Assembly (NCBI RefSeq): GCF_000275845.1
Contig: NW_006766890.1
Location: 685,042-749,041, forward strand
DNA length: 64,000 bases
Direction: 5' to 3'
Source of the DNA: Dichomitus squalens LYAD-421 SS1
Taxonomy: Eukaryota > Basidiomycota > Agaricomycetes > Polyporales > Polyporaceae
The notes under the pieces were generated by a model. That model had not been told where the DNA came from. It searched no databases and was given only the letters and a program-made list of their open reading frames with translations. The position numbers and the translations under genes were made by a program. This document shows, piece after piece, positions 1 through 11,272 of the stretch (positions are counted from its first letter, which is position 1; every line of letters starts with the position of its first letter).

Positions 1-517
1 GACGCTCTCCGTGTTACATTCGGCATATCGGTCTACATCTCTCACCCATCTCGTAACGTCAACTGGATATCGATTCTGTTCTGCAAGTCACGCAACGTTC
101 ACAATCCTTCTATCTGTGAATATTTATCGCTGTCTTTGTATACACTCGCTTCACTATTTCGTTATCATCTTATCCCCGTCGTTCTTTGCACACCGCTGTT
201 ACTCTCCCGTCACCCCCGCCTCGATCCGTTCACCGCACTGACTCACTGCACGTCACATCGTCGCTATCATGTTTTCACGGGAAGATTTACTCTGATTTAC
301 GAGGACTTGTCTATAGTTGTGGGGGCATCTACGGTTCATCGCACTTTGTACATCACTGTCGCGCACCGATCAGCAATGCACATACGTTCACGACTCAGGA
401 AGGCTTGTCTCAGTAAGAGTCAAGGGATTGATACTACCGATAACGCATGTCTAGCATCACTACTAGTACAACAGAGTGTACGTACTTCTCCCAACTGTGG
501 ATTCCGCTCGGCCAAGC
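1..517. other. Left-edge stretch, no gene recognised
   Basis: The first 0.5 kb holds only short overlapping frames rich in Ser, His, Thr and Arg. None has a domain or splice logic that I recognise. The right end should contain the 3' UTR of the minus-strand uroporphyrinogen decarboxylase gene, which stops at 518. Confidence 0.5.
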
Positions 518-1773
518 TCAGGCTGCCGAGTACTTGTGCACGCACTCCAAGAACCAGCGCATATCCTCCGGATCCACCCCAGGGGTGATACCATGTCCCA
601 AGTTCGCGATCCACGCTTTCGCCTTCTTCCCGCCCCGGAACCGCTCCGCCATCCGCTTCACCTCGCGCTCGATCGCGTCCCGGCCCCCATACAGCACATT
701 TGGGTCGAGGTTGCCCTGTAGCGCGACCTTGTAGCCCGCGGCACGGCGCGCATCGGCGGGGTCGATGCACCAGTCGATACTGACGACGTCGTAGCCGGCC
801 TTTTCGGCGCACAGGGCGATCTGCGAGTTCGCGCCCTTGGGGAAGAGCGTCATGGGCACCGCGGGGATGTTCTCGGCGGCGAGCTTGGCGCGCACACCGG
901 AGGAGATGCGTTGGAGGGAGGGGAGGGAGAACTCTTCGAAGTGGTGCGGGGCGAGCTCGCCTGCCCACGAGTCGAAGACCTGAACGAGCTGTACGGGGAA
1001 GATCTGTTAGGCTGACTAGGAGGGCTAGAGAACGACGAGGACTCACTTGGGCACCAGCCTTGATCTGTCCGACGAGGAAGTCGACGCAGACGTCTGCTAT
1101 CCGGTCCAAGAGCGCTTTAGACTCCTCGGGATACTTGAACAGCCATGACTTGCACTTCTGGAACGTCTTCGAGCCACCACCCTCGATCATGTACGAGAAC
1201 AGCGTCCACGGCGCGCCGGAGAACCCGATGAGGGGCACCTCTCCGTTCAAGGCCTTCCGCGTATGCGTGATCGCCTCGTAGACGTACCCGAGCTCCTTGT
1301 CGACTTCGACTTCCTTCGTGAGCTTCTCGATGTCTGCGGGCGTGACGAGCGGGTCAGGGAAGTGTGGGCCGGGATTCATGAGGACCTCCATGCCCATCGC
1401 TTGGGGGACGACGAGAATGTCGGAAAAGATGATCGCCGCATCGAGGAGGCCGGAGTACCGACGGATGGGCTGGAGGGTCACCTCCTTCGCGAGCTCGGGC
1501 GTACGGCAGATCTCGAAAAAGCCGTGCTCGGCGCGCACCGCGAGGAACTCTGTCCGGGGCGTCGATCAGGAGTGCGTCGCGCGATGGAAGAACGATGGTG
1601 TACGCACCAGGGAGATACCTTCCTGCTTGTCGCATGACCCACACTGGAGCGCGTTCGGTCTCCTCGCCTAGTCATCGTCGCATCTCAGCCGCAGTTAGGT
1701 GGGAATGAATACAGAACACACCTCGCGCGGCTCGCAGGATCAGGTCGTTTTTCAGAGGAGGGAAAGAAGCCAT
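518..1773 (-). CDS. HEM12: Uroporphyrinogen decarboxylase
   Basis: This enzyme decarboxylates the four acetate side chains of uroporphyrinogen III to give coproporphyrinogen III, a cytosolic step of heme synthesis. Four exons join in frame: 1773-1722, 1667-1608, 1549-1047 and 988-518, with 53-58 nt introns, giving 361 residues, the usual length for fungal enzymes. The N-terminal substrate-binding signature WVMRQAGRYLPEF is rebuilt across the second intron. Further on are GFSGAPWTLFSYMIEGGG, FPKGAN, SIDWCIDPADARR and, near the end, NLGHGITPGVDPED. The start gives the short N-terminus MASFPPLKNDLILRAARG, as in other cytosolic Hem12 proteins. The gene is divergent from the Shg1-like gene across about 320 bp. 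Cox15, further right in the window, acts much later in heme metabolism, but nothing links the two genes physically. Confidence 0.96.
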
Positions 1774-2095
1774 GGCTGAAGCAAGATGAAGCGATGGAGT
1801 TGAGAGGGATCGTACGGCGCGATGTGCACGTCTCAAGTAGGTCCGGATGCGCGCTCGAGCACGACGTGTACGTGTCTGGTGCCGAGAACGACGTGGATGG
1901 GAGAATGGACTGGGAGGACTGGTCTGGTGCTGAGAGCGGCGACCGGGAGCATCGTGACCGCGTCTGAGAGCTGTGGTGCGTGAGACGGCGGCTTGCCTCC
2001 AGCTCTCACCTCCCTGCCACTCCTCCCTGTCTCTTCTCACGAATCTCACGGACTTTTCTTTCTGTACTGTACTACTAGTGCTGGCCCATTCGCAC
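1774..2095. promoter_or_regulatory. Divergent intergenic promoter HEM12 / SHG1-like
   Basis: A 322-bp gap separates the ATG of the minus-strand HEM12 from the ATG of the plus-strand Shg1-like gene, so it must hold both promoters and both 5' UTRs. I see no clear TATA box or known operator. The interpretation rests on gene orientation only. Confidence 0.5.
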
Positions 2096-2865
2096 ATGTC
2101 TATCAAGAATCCGACGCAGTTTGTGGAAGAGTGAGGATGCGATGATCTCAATGTCGCCCTTTGTCCAGACGTTCGTAACAGTCTCCAATGCAGGTTCAAG
2201 AAGTCGGGGCATTATGATCACCTACGGAAAGAACTGCTTAAGGAATTTAGACAGAGCGTGGGTGTCCCAATTACATGGTGAGTGTAAGACTTGTCGCAAA
2301 TAACTCCCCTGCCGCAGGACGCGATGACTGCTCTCCTTTCTCGCGTCGACGATATCGCGAAGGAGAAACTGGCTTCAGACCCGAAGCTCCAATACATGCC
2401 CGAGGCCAGTGTTGTCAGGGAAGTCATGCAGGAACTAGATAGGTGAGTCTGCCGTCGAATAGATTCTCCGCAAGCACCTGAGAAATTCGTCCTCAGGTAT
2501 CCTCTAGTAGACCGCGCAGTGAAGGACAGATCGTTACTCGATGACCCGTCCTTTGTCGCCGGCTTGCGCAGTACCATGCGCAAGATCTTGCAAGAGGATC
2601 GGAAGGCTGCCGGGAAGAGTAAGGGCGCACTGACCGTTTCTCCTGCTAGCTTGTTAACTGACAGCTTGCGCCTATTGCAGCGCTTGATGGGACCGTGAAT
2701 CTCAACGGTACGTCTCACACTCCAGGACAGGGCGGGTCCACTATACCGTGGAAGACAGGCGGGGTCAGCGTTACTGGCCAGCATCCGGCGGGCCACGCAG
2801 ATAGTGACAGCGAGGGTAGTGAGGAGAGCATGGATATGGATATCGAGGAATACAGCAGTGATTGA
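2096..2865 (+). CDS. SHG1: Shg1/BOD1-family COMPASS subunit
   Basis: Proteins of the Shg1/BOD1 family are small subunits of the Set1/COMPASS histone H3 lysine-4 methyltransferase complex in the nucleus; the animal relative BOD1 acts at kinetochores. Five exons are read: 2096-2130, 2194-2257, 2318-2442, 2497-2618 and 2681-2865, giving 176 residues in continuous frame. The family signature is near the N-terminus: FVEEFKKSGHYDHLRKELL, with the FK-K-G-x-(Y/F)-D-x-(L/F)-R pattern. A helical block follows, ending VDRAVKDRSLLDDPSFVAGL and MRKILQEDRK. The tail is low-complexity and acidic (SEGSEESMDMDIEEYSSD). The third exon is in frame only if the second donor is GTGGGT directly after FRQS, since the nearby GTGAGT would shift the frame. 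The symbol is by family resemblance. Confidence 0.85.
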
Positions 2866-3582
2866 TCGAGAAGACCATGGTGGCGCAGTAGGCCTTACCC
2901 TTGTGTGTTTCCCCAACCAAGGGTCTTCGGCAGAATGCTGAGTAATGCAAGATCGCGCTTCTGCGGTCGTCGTCGGTGTTTGTGCATCATAGGTCCGGTG
3001 TGTGTATGTATGCTATGAGATCTCCACGGCAAGATTCGTGAGAATGACGACCACATCGCATTTGCCCAACATATGCACAGCGTGATCGCAGTACTTGTTC
3101 CTCTCATAAAGCCAGAACGTCTTGCCTAGCATTCACATTTCTGACGTCTCAGATCCTACGACGAAGCAACCATACACGCATAACATTTCAAGAACCTGCC
3201 GATTTATGCCAGCGATGTAGTCCATCCAAAGCACAGTGAGCTAGTATACAGAGGAGAGAACGTGCAAAATCAGGATTAGATCACGAATACACTACTTTCC
3301 AGCACAACCCGGACGAGGGTACTCAATCCCTGGGCAAACACGAGTCTATAGCCATTCCCTACACATCTACACGCCGGGGTCGTCCCTCTACAGAACACGG
3401 ACATGGTCGAATGGCGCCGCGATCACGCGTCCGCCCAGACAGCCAACGTCCAACAGTGCCCAATACCAAAGTTTGGCGGCAACCGGGGTCCAGATATCGA
3501 TGAGGGGGCCGCCGCTCAGACGGCCATGACCTGCTTTGTTTGATGGTCGTACTGCGCAGACTGCTAGCCGGTCAGTCTGCCG
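2866..3582. other. Convergent intergenic region, no gene seen
   Basis: About 0.7 kb lies between the 3' ends of the plus-strand Shg1-like gene and the minus-strand DUF6534 gene. It should contain both 3' UTRs. Only short, unsupported frames occur here, and no repeat or RNA gene was recognised. Confidence 0.5.
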
Positions 3583-5234
3583 TCACACCATAGTCGGCCC
3601 AAAGGACTTGACCTCGTTGTCTTGTATGACATCGGTCTCCGAACCAGGATCGCGCTTCATGTCCTTAGTCGTGTCAATCCGGATGGCGATGCCTTCAGCG
3701 CGCTGAAGTCGACTATGAGTCAGCAAACCCCCTCGAGGACAGGCAAGAGGGAGAGACGACGTACAGAGACGTTGTAGTGAGCGAGGTTTGTCCCCGTAGT
3801 GCCGTGAACGTCCCGGAGCGAGATGGAGGCCTCGTTGCTCGAGCCGTCACGGAGGCTCTTGCGAGCGTTCAGCGTCGCCATGAGAGAGTTGGAGTAAACT
3901 GTCGAGAGGTTAATGTCGACGTTGATAAGATACCAAGCGCAACACGTACGACGACCAATCAGGAAGAAGAAGCATATGTAAACGAACGTGTTCGGGAGGG
4001 CGAAGAACGTGATGAGCGAGATACACGCGCAAACACTCGTCAAGAGACCAGTGTTGATGGAAAACGCGATCTGCCATGGACGTGAGTAATTCTGGAGCAT
4101 GCTTAAGCGCAGAGAACGGCTCACCAGCCTGTTGATGAGCGTGTTCGACTTTGAAAACCTCGTGCGCGACCGGTGGAGGATTGTACACAAGATAGCAGCA
4201 ATAGTGACATCCGGCACAGCAGCAAAAACATTCATGCATGCCGAGACGCTCTGTCAACGTACCATCAATGCACATTCCACGATGCGCATGGTCAGGTCCA
4301 GCTATCCAACTTACCTTGATCTGAGCAAGATCAGCGAATGTCTCGAGCCGCGAGAGACTACAAATTACAATGAGCTCGTGCGGAATTTAACGTTACTGAA
4401 GGAGGCGACATACGATATGATGCCGTACGCCAGCGTCATACCGAGCTCAGTAAGGACCATGGCGGCCTAGAGATGAAGATTAGCGGGATTGCGGCCGATA
4501 GGGCCGAAGGAAGCAGACGTACAACAGGGATGACGAGGTACAGCTTGCCCTTGCTCAACTTCCATACGCGCATGGTGAAGAACCTGAGGATGCAATGAGC
4601 CAAAAGCTGGCCAACATATCGAAACGGCCTACCCTTGAACAAGGAACCCTGTGAAACCCTGGACGACTACTTCAACCAGGATGGTCTTGACCAGCATGGT
4701 TAGCGCTTTTGGGTTTCCGTACTCGGTAACCAAGTACCAATAGACTTAATTCCCGGTCAGCTCCTGCATCTTTGGGGGAGCCTCGCGCGCAACATACCGG
4801 AGTGGGTGATCAACGCCTGGTGGATCGTGTCCGACGTCGTGACCGCAGCCACCTGAAAGATGTACGTCTCCTGAATACACGGAGAAAGGTGCCATATCCA
4901 TCAGGAAACTCACCAGCAATTTGAGGTAGGCAGGGTCATTCGGGTAACGGGTGAAGTAGTAAAGCACCTGAGAACAGGACACTGACAGAGATCATGAGCA
5001 ACGGGTTTGACTTCAGCTCGAAACTGGCGGATGACTCACCGCCCCAGAGACTGGTTGAAGTACGAAACAGTACGATGAGGACAAGCCGAACACTCGCATC
5101 AAGACAGATAACTCACGCGCCAGAAACGACCACGCTGATGAGCAGCGCGCCCATGCTGTTGAAAGGAGACGCTTAAGTCAGAGGCGCAGCACGAAAGACG
5201 AGTGGTTTACGGACGTGTTATCGAGGCCAGCCAT
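3583..5234 (-). CDS. DUF6534-type multi-pass membrane protein
   Basis: This is a member of a large, uncharacterised agaricomycete membrane-protein family (DUF6534). Many short exons must be joined. The N-terminus is MAGLDNTMGALLISVVVSGA, which matches the usual LDN-T-x-GALLIG start. Next come YYFTRYPNDPAYLKLL and VAAVTTSDTIHQALITHSVY, then WYLVTEYGNPKALTML. Near the end are the hydrophobic block LLTSVCACISLITFFALP and the family signature LMATLNARKSLR. A polar cytosolic tail ends in FGPTMV at 3583. Introns are about 50-60 nt. I estimate six or seven membrane helices. No biochemical role is known for the family, and a sensory or receptor-like role has only been guessed at. The N-terminal exon (start 5234) and the tail are the least sure parts. 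Confidence 0.8.
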
Positions 5235-8200
5235 GGCTAATGTGTGTCGAAGGGGAGGGCCAGCTGGGCTTGAGGGACACTGGGGAAACGCCACGACTCT
5301 GTATCGTATTTGTATTGCCGCCCCCCGAAGCACTGCGGAGAGCGGCTGCTCCTGAAAACGAGCAGGAAGATCTAGCCCGTAGGAACGATAGAATAGAACG
5401 CTTCGGAGAATACTGAAGAAGCTTTCATTGGAACAACAGCAACCAACACCCCAATAAGCCATGCCAAAGATGGCAAGCGGAGACCGGCAGAAATTAGCCC
5501 AGCGTCGACTCTATTGCGAGCGATCGGGTGTCGCGAGTCTGGTGAAGCGCAGAGGCGGCTAAGCGATGCAGGGCAGCGGTTGTGGTAGCTCGACTCGATA
5601 TTGAACGCCATCAAAACCGGTGCCTTGGGAATCCACGCTGGCCGGGCCGGGCCAAACAAGGCAAGAGGTGGTCCCTGCGGGACACGAACAGCGCACGAAG
5701 TCCGTCGCTTGGGATTACCTTTTGGCCTCCCGACCGAGTACATATGGGCGGAAGATGTGTTCATGATGGGGAGATTCTGTTCCCCGCTGAAGTTCGCGGC
5801 TTCTCACCGGCTACGGTGCCGCGACCGAAACGACCGGACGGAGAATCGCAACCGGAGATTTCCATGCAAATTTGGGGTCTCCCCCGCCCATGACTACTGC
5901 AGATGGATCAGACATCCCAAGCACATGAGGCGTCCAGGCCGTCAAATCACTCGTCTCCTGACCATCACTTAAGTAGTCGCAGGCGGAGTAGTTGTGAAGG
6001 GTTCGCTTACTTTTCCTCCCCCACATTGTTGACGTCGTCGGAGCGGTAAGGCTGCTTTTCCATGGCTCAGTGATGGCGCGTTGCATCATAGCAGAGGCAC
6101 TCACGTCGTCGTATATGATCCTCGTCGCGCTTTCACGATTCACTTTCATCCCAACGTGCAAGCCATCTGGGACACTCCGTTGAGAGCAGCGACTCAAATG
6201 TCCGAAACAGAACAACGGACTTACCCGCGCGTTCCCAAGCGACGAAGCGTCATTGATATGACTCCCGTAGACTAGCGCAATAGTCCCTTACGCCCCCTCA
6301 GGGTTGCAATCACCATACCAGAGTGCGTGGGTAGCAACTAGCCTAAGATATCGTTGAGGAACAATGCAATGTTGGAGGAATGCATGAACTTACGGCGGGC
6401 GACGACAGCAATTGTAGACTGGGAGAACCCTGATTGATGAAGTATGCCTGTGACAGATGTGCACTGGACAGCAAAGGCGATCCTCATGTTCCTTGCCGTG
6501 GTGGACGTGATCAGAGTCATTATGAGGAAATGAGGGTAGAGTACTAAGTATACGAACTGACATTTCTATGAGGCTTCCGATTACTGCAAGTCTTGAGCAT
6601 AAGGTATTGCTATATCCGCGACGCGCCTGAGATTATGCACCGTTGCGAGGTCATCTATACGCTTCGACCAGCAATAATGGCCTGCAGCCTTAGGGCGGAA
6701 ATCGCTTGAGCGGCAGGAGCTTGGATAGAAGCGGCTTCTGATGGCGCCAACGCTGGAGAACAATCTTGACGAGAAGCTGCAGCCTAAGTACTGACCGCGT
6801 CTGGAGGGACGATGGCACGGCAGGCATTCCCATGTTTTCGACCATAGAAAAGTTGATGATAGCGGGACGCACGAGGCAATCGGCCGCCTTCCACCCAGTT
6901 TTTCAATGACGTTTGTTCAAAAAAGCCGCGTTTTCACAGATAACTTTTCTCCGTTCGAAAACATGGGATTAATGCCTGCCGTGTGTGCATGTTACACACC
7001 ACACAAGCCGTATGCAACCGACGCGTCTGTTCGTCGCGGGTCTGATTTTGTCCTTTGGAATGCTCTTAGAGTCCTGATGCGCGGTGGGACTCGAACTCCC
7101 TGAGTTCTGCAAATTTTCTGAGCGCCCGCAAGGAAGATTTCAGCTAGAACCATTGACATTTATAGTCGTTTGCGTATCAACAGGCAGTCGTTCTCTCAAT
7201 CCTTCTTAGAATGAAACCCAAATTAATAAACACCTCCTGATGTGGAATCTTAGGCTTCCTTTCATTTGACAAGCTAGCACGGCTTGCTCGGAAGTGGTTG
7301 TAGATGACCGTGGCCGGCCCCAAACAGGCAGACAGACGGTGGTCGACGGCGTTGCAAATACAGGCAGACAATGTCCACGCGACAGTCGACTATAATGCAA
7401 ACGGCTGTACTGCTTAGTCATCGAGAATGGATTAGACGGACCGCGAGGGTATAATGAAGCGTCGCTGAATCTACACGGATTCACAAGAAATTCGCTACAT
7501 TTAGTGTGGGTCCAATAGTCGAGGACTGCTACCGCTAAGAGGTCGCCATCGTCGCTACCACTTGTGGTTCCCAGGATGCTCGTGGGCGGACCAGTAGCAA
7601 TTGAGACGAATGCACGCGCTGACACCCCAGCGTTACACCACTGGCAGCACGAAAGGCGAAGAGGTCGGACGCTCACAAACGCTCGAAATCCCTCCAGATC
7701 CTGTCCATGCCCGGTGTGATACTCATTTGATGACACGATTCACGCCTGTACTGGGCATCCAGAATCGGATCATGTCCTGTCTGCCAGTCAGCTAACGGCA
7801 TATACGTAAATGGACGGGTGCAGGCCGGAACCGATAGTTTCTAGCGAGCGCGCGCAAACATTAGTGCGTTCAGCGAGGTTACAGGAAGTCTTTGGTGAGA
7901 AGCACAAACGACTTGTCGACTAGGCGACACGGAGGATCCGGCAATGCTCAGGCGAGAAAATCCTGCTGATTCCTGGTCAGTGAATGCCCAGGACTCCTCT
8001 GCAATATATGCAGGTCCCATTGGGGAATCAGCTAGCGTTCGTGTACCAGGTACACACGTGCAGGGAGTGATAGAGTTTCAGGGGATCACTGAGCTTGTGC
8101 TAGGGTTGAGTGGGCCCAGGCTCAGCGAGGAGCCTACATAGTCCGACCGCAGTCCACGACAAGCCCCTTTAGGAAGAATCTGCTCAATGCCTCATCATTA

Positions 8201-9136
8201 GACGGTTCGGCTTGCGGACTACGGCTCCAATCTATGAGTCAGAATGCGTATGCGCCTCTAGACAGCCTGTTAAAGGTGGCAGTGGGTCCTGGCAAGCTCA
8301 TGTTGTAGTGTATTGGTGCGTTGAGGGCGCGCACAAGCCCGGCCGGTGTGCGCAGATGATTCTTCGATGGACGCTGAGGTAGACATGAAACACAGGTAGC
8401 TAGGGCCGCTCGGAGATCCTTACCCTACAAGAGCTGAATGCCGCTCTTTTTCCGTGGCGAGGTGAGTCGACGTGACGGAGAACTGAGCTGTGTGCGAAGA
8501 CCGGCTTGCTACTTAACGATCCGAATGTAGGAGCAGTTTGTCTTGTGGCATATCGTAGACATTCTCGCAGGAACTGAGATGCCGATTTGCACCATCTATT
8601 TCACAGCAACAAGGCGGGTTGGAGTGTTTAACTCGAGGGCGATAGAGCAAGCCTCGACTAAAACATGAAGATAATGGCGAGAAAGGAGATATCTCCTCGT
8701 GGTATTCGCCGCATTCCAAGAAGGGCTGGTTCGCGATAGTAGCACGTATTTCAAATGAACATTGACAGCTGCAACGGGCTGGCAGTTGGGACTTATGAGA
8801 TTGAGGGACCAACATGACTGGGTGACATTAGGATTATGTAGTTAGTACTGCGAGCTTGGGAACGTGCAGTGATCGGCGTCTCTTACGAGGCGCCTGTTTC
8901 TCTCACGTGACTCTCCGGATTTTCCAGCGAGGCAGTCGCTGCTGCACTGTGCGACTGTCCGTTCACGTCCGAGTCCATTCAACTTGCCTTCTCTATCTCT
9001 TCAGATGGCGGTTGGTGGTTATACCTGCTCTGATTATGCACCGGTTGTGATACTACGCTTCTACAGACTCGGTGTTCTTCCGCTCTCCGCTCCTTCTCGA
9101 GGACATGTCGCGCGACGCGGTAAGTCAGACGAAGTC
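5235..9136. other. 3.9-kb gene-poor stretch
   Basis: This is one of the longest stretches without a recognisable gene. It lies between the divergent starts of the DUF6534 gene (-) and the L7/L12 gene (+). Frames of up to 176 codons occur, for example 7206-7736 on the minus strand, but their composition is irregular and rich in Ser, Cys, Arg and His. They show no domain, and no consistent exon chain emerges. A short hydrophobic frame near 6338-6520 (-) could be a decayed membrane-protein exon. I see no terminal repeats, polymerase motifs or tRNA. The right end should carry the L7/L12 promoter and 5' UTR. Confidence 0.45.
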
Positions 9137-9900
9137 ATGCCCCGCGTGTCATGCAACGCACATACTCATATTGTGCTGCACTGTACCAGGCCCCGCTCTC
9201 TTGCGGGCCCGTCAAGATGTCTTGCGACTGAGGCCGCTGCATCGTCATCACCCGCGCCGCCTCCTCCCTCGGACCCGAAGCTCAACAAAATCGTCGACGA
9301 TATATCCAACCTGACACTCCTCCAGGCAGCGGATCTCGTCACTCTTTTGAAGGTGCGCTGATACTCGAATCTCGCTTTTGCTACATACGTATATTGAACA
9401 CCATTGCACGCCCGTAGACACGGCTGAACATCCAGGAGATTGCTATGCCGGCCGCGGCACCCGTGGCGGCAGCACCTGCTGCTGCTGAAGAGACAGAAGC
9501 GGTACGTCAACTCTAATCCCTCAACGGACTTCGAGACAGAATATGAACGTACAAACGCGACGTTACGTGTCGCAGGAGAAGCCTAAGGAGAAGACCGTCT
9601 TCAACGTGAAGCTCGAGGCTTTCGACGCGGCTGCGAAGCCTAAGATCATCCGTGAGGTCAAGGCTATGGTGCCCAATCTCACTCTCATCGAGGTACGTAC
9701 CATTCGGTCGTGCCCCTGTCGCTTTGGACTCACGTCGGAATGCGCCCCCGTCTCTTTGTCCGTTCTTTGCCCCTCTCCACCAGGCGAAGAAGTTCGTTGA
9801 GTCACTACCGAAGGTGCTCAAGGAGGGCCTTTCGAAGGAGGACGCGGAGAAGCTTCAAAAAACGTTCACGGACCTCGGAGCTACTGTCGTGCTCGAGTAG
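9137..9900 (+). CDS. MRPL12: Mitochondrial ribosomal protein L7/L12 (bL12m)
   Basis: This protein forms the stalk of the mitochondrial large ribosomal subunit and recruits translation GTPases. Four exons are read: 9137-9352, 9418-9501, 9576-9692 and 9784-9900, giving 177 residues. After a Ser/Ala/Pro linker the N-terminal dimerisation domain reads LNKIVDDISNLTLLQAADLV. An Ala-rich hinge follows, then the C-terminal domain: EKTVFNVKLEAFDAAAKPK, IIREVKAMVPNLTLIEAKKF and VESLPKVLKEGLSKEDAEKL, ending LGATVVLE. This is the bacterial L12 fold. The basic Ser/Arg/Leu-rich leader suits mitochondrial import. The start is uncertain: ATGs at 9005 and 8984 are in the same open frame. A strong-looking donor at 9120 with an acceptor near 9190 would break the frame, so I did not use that intron. 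Confidence 0.88.
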
Positions 9901-11272
9901 GCAACTGCGCCTCGTATCATGCGCAGTGCGTATTAGATATCATAGGGATAGGGTCCATGTCGCAAATGCCGTATATTCTACATCCACTAATGGCGGTACT
10001 ACCACTACCCCCACTCCTGCGTGCGCGATCTTATACTATCCCAGGAACGACCTTGCAATTGCTTGTGCAAACTGTGATCACCGTCCCGTCCCTGGTCGGT
10101 TTGCCTTGAATTTGGGAGACACAATGCAGAAACGATGCATCCCGTTGTAAGTGCCAAGTTCTACGGAGACAGCTTTCCAAGTCCAAGGGATTGTTAAGGG
10201 AGGCAGTTCTGTCTGATTTTCCTTTCATCCCAGCTACACCTGGCCAACTCTCACAACTTCAAGCAGCTAAGTTTAGCATTCTGTATGACAGTCAGCGAGT
10301 ACATAGCGAATGCATGGCACGAGTCCGACCTCTACGCTACTGACAGGATGGCTGTAGCGGGTATAGGAGCATCTGCCGTCATTTGCAAGGTGGCTCGGAC
10401 GTGAACTGCTAGATGCCCAGACCGGATGTTCTCCGGAGTCCGGACGCCGTTCCATCCCTCGCAAAGTATTTCAAAGCAGACAAGGCTATGTTACCAAATA
10501 ATGCACCTCTGTTAATTTACAAAGTCCCCATATGAGCGAGAAGGAGCGGAACGAGCTCGAGCAAAACAGTAGTAGCGATGCTTTGCACCCGTGTTCGAGT
10601 GACAGTATGTCTACAAGCCCCCCGCTTTAATAATTCTTGTGCGTATGATATAGTCAGGTGTGCTTCAGACTAGTACTAGCTCGGTGTCACAATGCTGCCG
10701 TGCACTTGGTGCCTACCTCCGATCGTCAGTACCTGAAGCGAGAAAAATGGACGACCCCACGTGACAGCACCAAGGTTGCTACGCAGTACAGCACTAGCCC
10801 CCTACAGCAGACTGACAGCCTGTGGTAGATCGGCTCCAGCATGGCGACGACGCAATGGCACTTGGCACTAAGACACGGGCATGCGACATCCACACGAACC
10901 GACGTGACCAACTAAGGATGGCACGAAGGACACATTCGGTCATTGTCCATGACGACAGTACAATGGAGGATTATAGCAGATTCATGATCATATACAAACT
11001 CGAGACGCGGAGCAGGAGTTCGGGCAGCTACAGAAACAGTAAGGCTGGATACTGGCGTGGATGAGAGACGAACGACAGCAGGAAATAGACAGAAAGAAGC
11101 GAGATATGATTGAATGGCAAGATGGCAGGGAGCGGTGGATATTCGTCGTATGCTGCCCAGAACATCGTAAGGAAAGACTAATGGAAACTTGGGAGAGAAG
11201 AGACATGTTAGCAGAGCTGTGTCCTTGCGATGCTATCCCCGCCACTAGGATGAGCAATCGAGCGAGCGCCGC
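9901..11272. other. Convergent intergenic region, no gene seen
   Basis: About 1.4 kb lies between the 3' ends of the L7/L12 gene (+) and the Not3 gene (-). Short frames on both strands (the longest, 10988-11257 on the minus strand, has 89 codons) lack domains and splice context. Apart from the expected 3' UTRs nothing is recognised. Confidence 0.5.

Noticed and set aside
7070..7160. tRNA-like 3' half on the minus strand (GTTCGAGTCC, a perfect B-box match)
   Set aside because: The T-stem pairs only 3 of 5 positions, no matching 5' acceptor strand or A box lies within a plausible distance, and no anticodon arm can be drawn. Chance or a very decayed tRNA relic.
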